Assembly (NCBI GenBank): GCA_019916065.1
Contig: CM034240.1
Coordinates: forward strand, 37,127,389-37,191,388
DNA from: Vitellaria paradoxa
Lineage: Eukaryota; Streptophyta; Magnoliopsida; Ericales; Sapotaceae
Length of the DNA: 64,000 bases
Direction: 5' to 3'
Each line of letters opens with the position of its first letter. Position 1 is the first letter of the stretch. This document shows, one piece after another, positions 49,760 through 61,700 of the stretch. The notes under the pieces are model-generated. The model searched no databases, was not told the DNA's origin, and worked only from the letters and a program-made list of their open reading frames with translations. The position numbers were made by a program, and so were the translations under genes.

Positions 49760-52700
49760 CAATGCAAGATTTTTGGTTGGAGTTTTGTATCATGTTTCAC
49801 TTTCTGTTCATTTGGGATGTGTTTCATGAAGAAAAAAACAAATAAATACATACGAGGGAGGCATTTAGGTATCTGATCATTCTTGATCCATTTAACCCCC
49901 TCTCTAGACCCTCCAAACAAATCGAACAACAAAGAGGTTCTTTAGGGCATTTATAGTCAAAATGACTTATGAGGGCAAGTTCTGTCCTTGGTGAAGTTCA
50001 ATCGTGCCTTTGGCCTTAATGAACTGTAAGATGGGTGATGATGTACTTGCATTGTATATGGCTAGTAGTCTGACTTAATTTTTTATCTCACTCAGCCCCG
50101 TTTTGGGCTTTTTAACATGCAATTTTACTGGCACAAGTACAAATAACTCAAATAAGCAATTAATTACATATGGCACTAAAGGGAGGGTTTCGCCCAATGC
50201 AGGCTGAAAGAGGAGTACATTACACAATCGATTCAGCCAGAATATCTATTTCCTAACCCATGCACAGCCTAAAGTTGTATTTGTAAAAGACATATTCACT
50301 TTGAAGTCGTCATTAGCAATGTATTGAAATAATTAAAAAACAATTTTATCCATTAGAGGTCTAATAAAACAATTTTTTTGGCCTATTGAAGTCGCCATTG
50401 ATAGAGACCACTTTAAAGTAGTTATTTTGCAAAACGACTTCTGCCTGAATACTTTTTCTTAAAAAGCGTATTCAACCCATTATTTAACCTAAACCCCTTG
50501 GTAGATTTTTGGATAGGGCTGAAAATCAATAGATGATTAAAAAAAAAAAAACACTAATCTGAATTTAAGTTTGAACGTATCACTTCATTATTTATCTGAG
50601 AGTTTGAATTTTTAATGTATAACCTGATTAAAAAAAAAAAAAAACTAATCAATTAAATCTATTATATAGCAATAGAGAATTTGAGATTGAATGTATCAAT
50701 TTGAAATAGCATTTTTTAATTGAATAACGTAATTGTCTGAAACAGTTTTTTTTTTTTTAATTGAAAAACGCTAACAGCACCTTTTCAAGCTTATCTCTTG
50801 TTTTTGCTTGGCTCTTTTTGTTTTTGCATCACTTGCTATCTAAAACAAACTCTTAAACTTTATATCATCTGGAATTATATAGTAACAAATTAAAAATCAT
50901 AAGAAAATAAATATTTGAAATTTATAGCAACACAAACAAACAATGAAAATAAGAAAATAAATATTAAAAATTTGTTGAAACACAAATTCTTGCTTGTTCA
51001 TTCCTGATTTTCCTTTTCCTTCTTTTGGGGGGTGTTTGGTTGGCCAAAACCCACCAACTTCTACTAACTTTTTGTGTTTTCTTTCAATCAAATTTTACCA
51101 CATATCATTTTTACATCAAATGTTTGTATTTCTACTATACTTTTTGGCTAAACTTTTGTCAACCACACACTCCCTTAATTAGTTAAGTTTAATTTTTTAT
51201 ATTTATTTTCTTATTTTAACTTTTTTCTTTTAAGTTTGGATTTTCATGATGTAAATTCTACACATGTTGGACTTGAGTGTCGAACCACCCAAGCATGCTT
51301 AACTGAGAATTTTTGAAAGGATCCGATACATTAGTGCTGGTATGATCGCACCTATAAGTTTTTGTTCATTTTTTCTTATATAAGTGTTCTGCCAATGTAT
51401 TGTAGCAAGTTGGTATTCTTCCTTTCAGTACCCGTAACTTTTCAACCCTATCGAATTACGGTGGCCACAATATGTCAATGGAAAGCTCTTGACAATTCCT
51501 ACATGGTGCTGTCGTGGTAAATAAAATGTGTAATAGAAAAAAAAATAACAATAATACAAAAAAAAACCATTGCCTAAAAAAGGGAATGCAACACGAGGCC
51601 TTTCTAAGGGGTCACCCATTTCACACTTATATTGAAACACCAATTTTAAAAATTTATTTTCTTATTTTTGTTGTTTGTTTGTGTTGCTATAAATTTTAAA
51701 TATTTATTTTCTTGTAGTTTTTTATTTGTTAGTATATCATTCAAATCATATGGAGTTAAAAGAGTTTGTCTTAGATAGGGAGTGTTCAAAAAAAAAAAAG
51801 AAAAAAAGTCTAGCAAAAACAAGAGATAAGCTCACAAAGTTGTTGTCAACGTTTTTCGATTAAAAGATATGGCTATTTCAAATGATATAGTTTTTTTTTT
51901 AATTATTATTACGATTTTTAGCCCTATGATTGATTGTCATCCATATACATATACATGTATATCCTATTTCATACATATACATGTATGTCCTATATCATGT
52001 CAACAGTGGGTGCTTTATGCAGAATCGCATCAATTAAAAAAAAAAATTCTGCTAGGGGGTTAGGTTTATATAATAGGTTGAATACGCTTTTCAAGAAAAT
52101 ATATCTAGATAGAAGTTGTTTTTCAAAATAACGACTTTAAACTGGTCTTTATCAACGACAACTTCAATAGGCCAAAAAAATTTGCTTTTCGTTAGACCTC
52201 TAATGGATAAAATTATTATTATTATTATAACTATTATTATTTTTTATTCTATGAATATGTTATTGTTAATGATGACTTCAAAGTGAATACGTTATTTGTA
52301 AAGATGATTTTAGGTAGTGCATGAGTTAGGGAATAGATATTCTAGCTGAATGGGTTGCATAATATACTCCTCTTTCCGCCTGTGCACTAAATGTGTGGTG
52401 TTCATCTTAATTAGTAAATGGAGTCAAAAGGATAACCCGCATCAGTAGACATGACGACAATGGTGTTGTGTACCTATTGATGTAGCACCGCGGAGGCAAG
52501 AACACAATAATAAAATAAAAAGTAAACAATGCGAAAGTAAAATAGAAATTATTTCAATATCATTCAAAAACTGCCCATCCCTTACAATCTCTAACCCTTC
52601 ATATAGGCTAGGGTTAAAGACCACATGAAGTAATATCCAAAAATAAATCAATCAAATCTCGAATTTTATGGAAAGCAAATAAATCACATCCTAAAATATT

Positions 52701-55700
52701 TTATGGAAATAAATAAATCAAATCCCTAAAATACTGCTCTTCAAACTTAACCCATCCAATTCAAATTTCGTCCGCGCCTAAAACATTTAAATTGGAAACG
52801 GTTATCAAAGTCCCCATCATTCCCTCTGGGCTGAAAAGAATTCTGCTCCGCAGAGTGCTGGTGAAGATAATGTGCCAAGAGCTCAGGATCAATGCGGTGG
52901 AACTTCTCCTCAGTAATTCAAGTAGCATTGGAGTCTGGTCTGTGCTTCCACCAGACAAGAAAACGCTGAAGGCGCCCCTGAGGAGAAATGATAATCTCAA
53001 AATCAAGCACATCAGTGATCTGCTCTACCTCCAGCTGTTGAAGAGTGGGCATGGCTGGGACTGGTGAAGGAATAGAAGTGCCACCAGAAGGACCTGCAGA
53101 AGTACCAGTAGGAAAAACTGGAGGCTCGAATGTGCCTCGGTAAGGTAACAAGTCCTCTACATTGAAAACTGGACTAATATTCATATCAGTAGGTAAATCA
53201 ATTAAATAAGCATTAGGGCCCAATTTGCTACGGATACGAAAAGGTCCAATGGCACGTGCATGCAATTTCTTGAAAGGATGTTTAGGGTAACGCTCTGGGC
53301 GAACACGAACCATAACATGGTCCCCTTCATTAAATGCAACATTACGACGATGTACATCAGCAGCTAGTTTATAATCTAAATTACTAGTAGCAATTTTTCG
53401 TCTAACATCAGCATAAATATCATTAATGTGTTGGACAAAGGATTCAGCTGATTAGGATGGCTGGCTATCAGAAGGTAAAGGAATAAGGTCAATAGGTTGG
53501 CGAGGGGTAATACCGTGAACACACTCAAAAGGACTCTTACCAGTGGAACGATTGGTAGAGCTATTATAGGCAAATTTAGCCGTAGGGAGTAACAAATCCC
53601 AAGTTCTCTAGCGTTCCACAACTAGACACCTCAGCAGGTCTCCTAAACTTCGATAAACTACCTTAGTCTGACCATCGGTCTAGGGATGAAATGCAGAGGA
53701 AAATTTCAAATGGGTATCAAACAGTCTCCACAGAGTCTTCCAAAAGTAACTCACAAACTTAACATCCCTGTTTGACACTATGGAAGTGGGTAGGCCATGC
53801 AGTTTGACAACCTCTCTAAAAAATAACTTAGCCACGTGAGAAGCATCAGCTGTTTTGGTGCAAGGTATGAAGTGGGCCATCTTAGAAAATCTGTCGACTA
53901 CTACCATAATAGAATCATGACCTCTAGCAGTCTTAGGTAATCCAAGAACAAAGTCTATACTGACATCCTGCCATGGTGCATGTGGAATAGGTAAGGGTGT
54001 GTATAACCCAGAGTTTTGCTTTTTAGCCTTTGTGACTTGACACGTACGACACTGAGAAACAATTCTAGCCACATCTTTCTTTAAGGATTGCCAATAAAAT
54101 CGATCTTCGACTAAAGCGATAATCTTATCCTTTGCCAAAATGGCCAGCTAATCCTCCTACATGTAACTCTCAAACTAAAAAGTCACGAATAGAAGTACGA
54201 GGAATGCACAACTTGGACCCACGAAACAAGTAACCATCTCGAATAAGAAAATCAACTAGTTCACGATGGTTACCTGCCTGGACGTCTTGAAAGATTAGGC
54301 CAAAATCGAGACAAATCGGGTATTCGTCTTTGAGCCTATCAAACCCTATGACACGAACACTCATAAACTGTAAAGTGAGAGCAACCCTACTCAATGCATC
54401 AGTAACCTTATTCTCTACACCTGCGCGGTGATTGAGAACAAATGTATATTCTTGAAGAAATTCTACCCACGAAACATGCTTACTACTCAATTTCTTTTGT
54501 GAATGAAGGTATTTTAAGGCCTGATGATCAGAGTATAGCACAAACTCTTGTGGTAACAAGTAATATCGCCAATGCCATAAGGCTCAGACAATAGCAAACA
54601 GCTCTTTATCATATGTAGAGTAACGCTTCCTAGATTCGTTAAGTTTTTCACTGAAATATGCTATTGGCCGACCCTCTTGACTCAAGACACCCCGTGTACC
54701 GACCCCAGAGGTATCACAAGTAACCTCAAAGACTTTGGAAAAGTTGGGATGTCTCAAAACAGGAGCCTCTACGATTCTCTTCTTGATTTCCTCAAATGCC
54801 CTAATGGCAGCTGCAGTCCATTGGAAACTCCCCTTTTTCATACAGTTTGTGATGGGAGCCATAATAGATCCAAAACCCTTAATGAATCTTCGATAGAATG
54901 TGGCGAGTCCATGAAAACTACAAACTTCTGATAGAGACTTAGGTTCAGGCCTCTCAAGGATAGCTCTAACTTTCTCGAGATCTGCTACAATTCCTTGATC
55001 AGATATAATAAACTCAAGGAAAGACACTTGAGACTGCATGAATGAACACTTGTTGAGATTGGCATAAAGTTGCTCAGCCCGCAAAATCTCAAAGACCTGC
55101 CGAAGGTGATCTAAGTGGTTTTTCTTGGTTTTACTATAGATAAGTATATCATCAAAGTATACCACCAAAATTTTTCCTAAGAAAGGGCATAAGACCTGGG
55201 TCATGACTCTTATAAAGGTACTAGGAGCATTGGACAATCCAAATGGCATTACTAGCCATTCATACAAGCCATCAGGAGTTTTGAAGGCAGTTTTCCACTC
55301 ATCGCCTGGTCTAATATGAATCTAATGGTAGCCACTACGAAGATTTATCTTGGAAAACCAAAGAGAACCCGCTAAAAGGTCCAGCATATCCTCGAGGCGA
55401 GGAATGGGAAACCTGTATTTGACAGTGATCTTATTAATGGCGCTACTATCGATGCACATTCGCCATGACCCATCTTTCTTTGGAGTCAGTAAAGCAGGCA
55501 TAGCACAAGGACTAAAACTCTCGAGAATAGCACCTCTTTGTAAAAGTTCTCCTACTTGTCTTTGCAACTCAGCACGCTCACTAGGATTCATCCTATAGTG
55601 AGGTAAATTGGGTAATTGGGATCCAGGTATGAAATCTATAGCATGTTGAATGTCCCGCATAGGAGGAAGCCCCTCGGGAAGGTCTGTAGGTGTTACGTCC

Positions 55701-58700
55701 TTAAACTGTTCAAGTAACTGAGCAAGTGTAGGGTCAAGAACTTTGGAATTTGTAAATTGAACATGAAAAACATTCTCAACCACTAAAGCTAACACAAATC
55801 CACACTCTGTTCCAACTTTCTCAAATTTTTTCCGAGTCAACAATTGGATGGTGTGGTTCTTTGGAGTAAGAGACAGTGAAACAGGCTTAGCCTGAGAACT
55901 CGACTTAAGTGGAGACTCATTGTTGTGTTCCCTTGGCTTAACAGGGTTCAATTGGATGGTCTTACCTTGGTGTTGAAAAGTGTAAGTGTTAGATCGTCTA
56001 TGATGTATCACGTCCACATCATAGAGCCACGGACGACCAAGTAACACATGCGCAACGTCCATAGGAAGAACATCAAACCACACTTTATCAGAGTAACTTC
56101 CCATCTGGAGAGGGACTAAACATCTATGAGTGATAGATAGACTAGTAGCGTCTATCCAAGCTACTCGAAAGGGATGCGGGTGTGGCTATGGTTTAAGTCC
56201 AATGCTCGTAAGTGCACGGGTGGGTACTACGTTCATGGTACTTCCCCCATCTATGACAATCTTACAAACCTTAGGTCCACACTTAAGGAAAGTCTGGAAT
56301 ATGCTAGTGCGCTTCCAATCTTCCTCCTTCACAGGGGTTGATAAGATACACCGCATGACACCAAGATGGAATTCATCCTTAGTCTCGTGTTCCTCGCACC
56401 CATCCTCAGGATCAAAACCATCTACTTATTCAAACTCATCAGACTCAGGGGACGGATCTAGATCCTGACTGAGTGCAAGTGCTCGCTATGGACATTGTGC
56501 AGCAATGTGTTCCCTCTTATGATAGTTATGACATTGGATATTTGAAGTACCAGGGCGAAACCCAGAAAAATTAGGCTCAATAGTGTGTCTACCCTGATTT
56601 CCCAAGTCAGGACTGTTACTTCACCGTGAAGTAACTGTACCAGTTTGTAAACTCCCACTCGGTTTATGAGAAGAGAATGACTTAGATTATTGGGATTGAG
56701 AAGTCATTCGTTTAGGGGTGGAGAGTTTATACAATTGTTCAATGGATAGAGCCTTGTGAAAGGCGTCCTCCAAAGAGTTAGGAGAAAACAAACTCACTTC
56801 TCTTTTGAGTTCAGGGCGTAACCCATTAATAAATCTGCCTACTGTTCGCCAAGACTCTTCTCTAATGTCACACCTCATAAAAAGACCCTCAAAACTAGAC
56901 ATGTACTCAGTGACACTAAGAGATGCTTGCCTTAAATTCATTAATTGATCATTCAGTTGGTCTCTATAGTAGGCAGGAAGGTACTTCTCTTGCAATTTAA
57001 CTTTCATGTCAATCCAGCGATTAATGGGTGGGGCCCCAAATCGCTCTCTCTCAATCTGAACACGCTGCCAATTCCGCTTGGCGGAACCAACTAACTTCAT
57101 TTGGGCAAACATGACTTGATGCAAGTCGGACATACGATACCATCTAAAGTAATCCACAATCTCAAGAAGCCAATCAGAAAAGACACCGAGGTCTAATTGT
57201 CCATCAAAGGATGGAGCTTCAACTTTAACAGCCTTGACTATATTGTTAAACTCATCTTGGTGGTTTCTAGGGTATTGCACAGGTGGTCGAATCCCATAGT
57301 TATCCCCATGCGGCCTATGATCTGTGACACGATCAACAGGAGTGAATCTATTACCATAACCTAGAACAGAGTTTGCATCATCCTCAATGTCTCTCCTATG
57401 AGGACCTCGAGGAAGTTGCATTTGGCCGTGACTACCTGGGTAGAATCCAACAGAACCGATGGAACTGTAAGAAGGGTCTAACTTCTGCTTGGGACGAGTA
57501 GGGATGTCGCCCCTCTGATCATCTACCTGACGTTTGCCTAATGCTCTAACTAATCTACCAAAGTCCTCACGGAGTTGGTTCATTGAATCCTGTAGTGTGT
57601 TCACATTTTGTTTTAGGGTAGAGACTTTTTGTTCCATGGTAGCAGGGTTTGGTGAATAAGTATGAGGTATAGTATGAAAGGGAAGGAAATGGATACTGAG
57701 AGTTTTTTTTTTTTTTTTTTGGTAAGGGAGGGTGAGATAGAAATTTTATGCTAATGTTAACTCAAATTGAAACAAGTAATTAAAGATTATGCCAGGCCAA
57801 AGTAAAATGCCACAAATATGCAAGTAATGAAAACGACGAGTATGATTGTGTTCAAATTTAGGATAATAGGGGTATGGGAAATGGTGGCTCTTAGTAACCT
57901 CTCAAGAAAGAAATTTAATGTAGGTTAAAAAGAACCCCAAATGCGAATTTAATATCTTTCCTAACCAAACAGAATATGTAATCACAGTTTGGAGTAAAGG
58001 ACACATACCGTTGCGAAGCACAAACTGTTCTAGGGTTGCCGGAGGGTCTCCGAAAAGTCGCTAGAATTTCGTCGGAGGTCTTCAGAGCTTCGTCGAAGGT
58101 CGCTGGAGTTTCGCTGGAGCATAAGTGAAATCACTGGAGTGTGGTGGTTATTCTGGACTTCACCGAAGTTGTCGAAAAGGTCGTCAAAAAAGTCGCAGAA
58201 GGTTGTTGGAGTCACCGATGAGTTCGCCAAAGGCAGGTGGTGCCAATGGTGGGGTTCGCTGGAATTAAATATTGGTAAAACGCACAAAAAAAGTATTCGA
58301 AGGGTTTGAGGGTGCATAGAGCGACGGCGGCGGTTGCGGTAACTGCTACGATGGCTGCTGTTTGAGATTTGGCACTGAATCTGTTGCAACAACGGTGTAC
58401 GACAGTTTAGGTTATTTGGGTGGGCACAATGATGAAAACTAGGGCTCTTTGGAAGAGTGGGTTTCTGTCGGATATTGAGAGCTGTAGGATCTTTCGGCTC
58501 TGATACCACTTGATGTAGCACTGCGGAGGCAAGAACACAATAATAAAATAAAAAGTAAACAATGCGAAAGTAAAACAGAAATTATTTCAATATCATTCAA
58601 AAACTGCCCATCCCTTACAATCTCTAACCCTTTATATAGGCTAGGGTTAAAGACCACATGAAGTAATATCCAAAAATAAATCAATCAAATCTCGAATTTT

Positions 58701-61700
58701 ATGGAAAGCAAATAAATCACATCCTAAAATATTTTATGGAAATAAATAAATCAAATCCCTAAAATACTGCTCTTCAAACTTAACCCATCCAATTCAAATT
58801 TCGCCCCCGTTTAAAATATTTGAATTGGAAACGGTTATCAAAGTCCCCATCACCTATCCCCAGACATCTTTTCTCTTGTGCTATTGTAAGGTATTGTAAG
58901 GCACACGAAAGATTGTAGAGAAAGAAAACTTTAGGTACCTTGGATCTATGGTGCAACAACATGGAGAGATTGATACTAATGTAAGTCACAAGATTCAATC
59001 CGGGTGGACCAAATGGAGGAGTGTTTCGGGGGTCTTGTGCAATCAAAAAGTCCCCCTCAAGGTGAAAGGAAAGTATTATAAGGTGGCAGTAAGACCAGCG
59101 TTGCTATATGGATTAAAGTGTTGGGCAGTAAAGCATAGGCATATTCAGAAAATGGCAGTTGCGGAGATGAGAATGTTAAGATGAATGTGCGGGATTACAA
59201 GGAGAGATAGGATTAGGAACGAGGAGATTAAGGACAAAGTAGGAATATCACCGATTGAAGATAAAATGAGAGAAAATCGATTAAGATAGTTCGGCTATGT
59301 TAGAAAGCGTCCAACGGAGGCACCTGTTAGAAGGTGTGAAAGTATGGAGCTTGCTAGGAGTAGGAGAGGAAGAGGAAGACCCAAGAGAAGTTGGAAAGAA
59401 ACTATTAGACATGAACTTGCTTACTTGGATTTAACGGAGGATATAGCCCTAAACAGATTTGATTGGCGTCATCAAATCTATATAGCCGACCCTACTTAGT
59501 GGGAAAATGCTTAGTTTGGTTTGGTTTGGTTTGGTTTGGTTGTAAAGTACTGTCAGCATTTCTCAAATTATCTTTGTTGAGTGATTCCTATTTTAATCTC
59601 CACGTGCTTTCAGGCAGGCATGCGTTCTTCTTGCTCCAAATTTCATGGAGCTATGTGGACATAATTTGATCTCATATCATCATGCCTTGAAGTTGTTTCA
59701 TCGCCCTTTCCACTGCTTTGATTATTTCATTTCTAATAAATAGCATCTTCCTTGTTCCCAGATCCGTGGTTCCTAGAAGTGGGTGAAACAATTGTTGATT
59801 CTCTAAATTTATACACCAAAGTTGAAGGCGGATATGCAAGCATTAGAGATGTCACTACCATGAAATTGGAAGATCATCAGCATAGTTTCTTTCTTGCTGA
59901 AACGTGAGAATTTTATGGCATCGTGCTACATAGAATTTTATGACATCATGCTACATAAAGGAAAAATACTTTAGCTGGACTATTGTGTTTATGATGCATT
60001 GAATTCTATATCAGTTTATGTTACCAGTTTTAGCAACAGGACTTAAAAAAAAAAAAAGGACAACTTCTGCGTTTTTTTGTGCAATTATATACCTTTATGT
60101 TTAATCCACAAGTCAAATTGGATTGCATTAATGGGCCTTATGTACTTTTGTAGGTGCAAGTATTTGTATCTTCTCTTTAATGATTCATTCTTGGTTGATC
60201 GGAATTATATTTTTACAACCGAGGGCCATCCGCTTCCAGTAGTGAGTGATTGGCATGAGAGGCTTCCAGAGACTTATATCCTAAGCAACTGGACTCTTGT
60301 CAAGGTGACCTTTTCTGCTTTTGCCAACAAGTACAGTGATTCCTTATTATTTGATGCTAGCAGATCTGAAGTTCCCGAACCTAATGTTGTCAGCAGCTCT
60401 TGCAACCTAGCTTTTTTGTCTTCACAGGCACGCAACACATTTAACAGTTAAATAAACTGCGTTATTGCATTTTTTTTTTTATTAGTAACTGCTTCGTTGT
60501 GATTATATTTAGAGTTTATTTCACCTATACCCCCTATAGTTTCAGTTTTGAGCACCTAAATCTCACATATGGGTGAACCCATTAAGGGGCATTGATTTAA
60601 AAAATTACACCAAGATTATATTGATTTTGCTATTTATTTTCCCTTATAAATTATAGTTTTTTTTCTTATTGTTATTAAACTTTTGCCTCCAGTGTACTTT
60701 AGCTTTTGCCCCTATTTATCTTAAAAATGAAAATTTTCCCTCACTAACTATAAATTTTGGGTCCGTCCCTAATCTCACATATTTCATAAATGTGCACCTA
60801 AAGTTTTTGAAATTTATATTACATTCACTCAGATCTCATTTGTTAGATTTTTCATCCAAAAAGTAATTGTTGACCAATTAAAAATGCTGTGAAATTACCT
60901 TTATACCCTTATTATTAATTAAAAAAATGCTCCCACAATATGACAATTTTATTTTGTTTAATTTTAATTTTGATAATACTTCTATTTATTTGGTTTTGCC
61001 AAATTTTATTACAGAAAATGACAAAACAAAATAAATAAAAGTAACATCAAAATTAAAAATAAATAAAAGAAGATTATCATTTTGCAGGAGTTTTTTTTTT
61101 TATTAATAATAAAGGTATAAAGGTAATTTCATAATATTGAATTGGTGAACAATAACTTTTTGACAAAAAATCTAATAGAGGAAGTCTGAGTAAATGTAAT
61201 ACAAATCTCAAGAGATTTAGTTGCACATTTATGAATTATGAAACCTTTAAGGTCTAGGTGCACGAAACTGAAACATGAACGTAAACCACAGGAGATATAA
61301 AGCGAATTTCATAGCATTGAATTGGTCAACAATTACTTTTTGGATGAAAAATCTAATAGGAGTCTGAGTAAACGCAATACGAATCTCAGAGGTTTAGTTG
61401 CACATTTATGAAACCTGTTGGGTTTAGGTGCATAAAATCGAAACCTACACCCAAACCACAAGGGGTGTGGGTGAAGTAAACTCTTATATTTATATAGACA
61501 CCTAGTTTATTTATTTATGTTTTTATTTGGATATAGCGTGTTCTAGTCCACCATTTATTTTACCTTTTACCAACAGAAAATACTCCTCGTGACCAATCAC
61601 CTTATGATGATGAACACTGTCATTTCAGCAATGCATGGATATCTTTAGATAGTCATTCAACTCAACTCATTTGGGTTCATGTTTATATGAAGTGATTTTG

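Larger units (their letters stand above)
52478..58852 (-). mobile_element. Complete Ty3/gypsy chromovirus, antisense in intron 12
   Basis: Two 342-bp LTRs (52478-52819 and 58511-58852) begin TGATGTAGCAC and end CCCCATCA. They differ at about nine sites (~2.6%). A perfect 5-bp target duplication CCTAT flanks the element (52473-52477 and 58853-58857). The primer-binding site TGGTATCAGAGCC (initiator Met tRNA) lies two bases inside the right LTR. Minus-strand order: gag, zinc knuckle, protease, RT, RNase H, integrase, chromodomain. The chromodomain places it among plant chromoviruses; the short LTR suggests a Reina- or Galadriel-like clade, which is unproven. Coding frames contain several stops, so it is not autonomous. 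Confidence 0.95.

Noticed and set aside
50994..51182. Short plus-strand open frame in the foldback element loop
   Set aside because: No domain or conserved motif; AT-rich chance frame.
58030..58521. 163-codon minus-strand open frame upstream of chromovirus gag
   Set aside because: It covers the PBS and leader of the element and has only low-complexity Ser/His/Arg content; leader sequence, not a gene.
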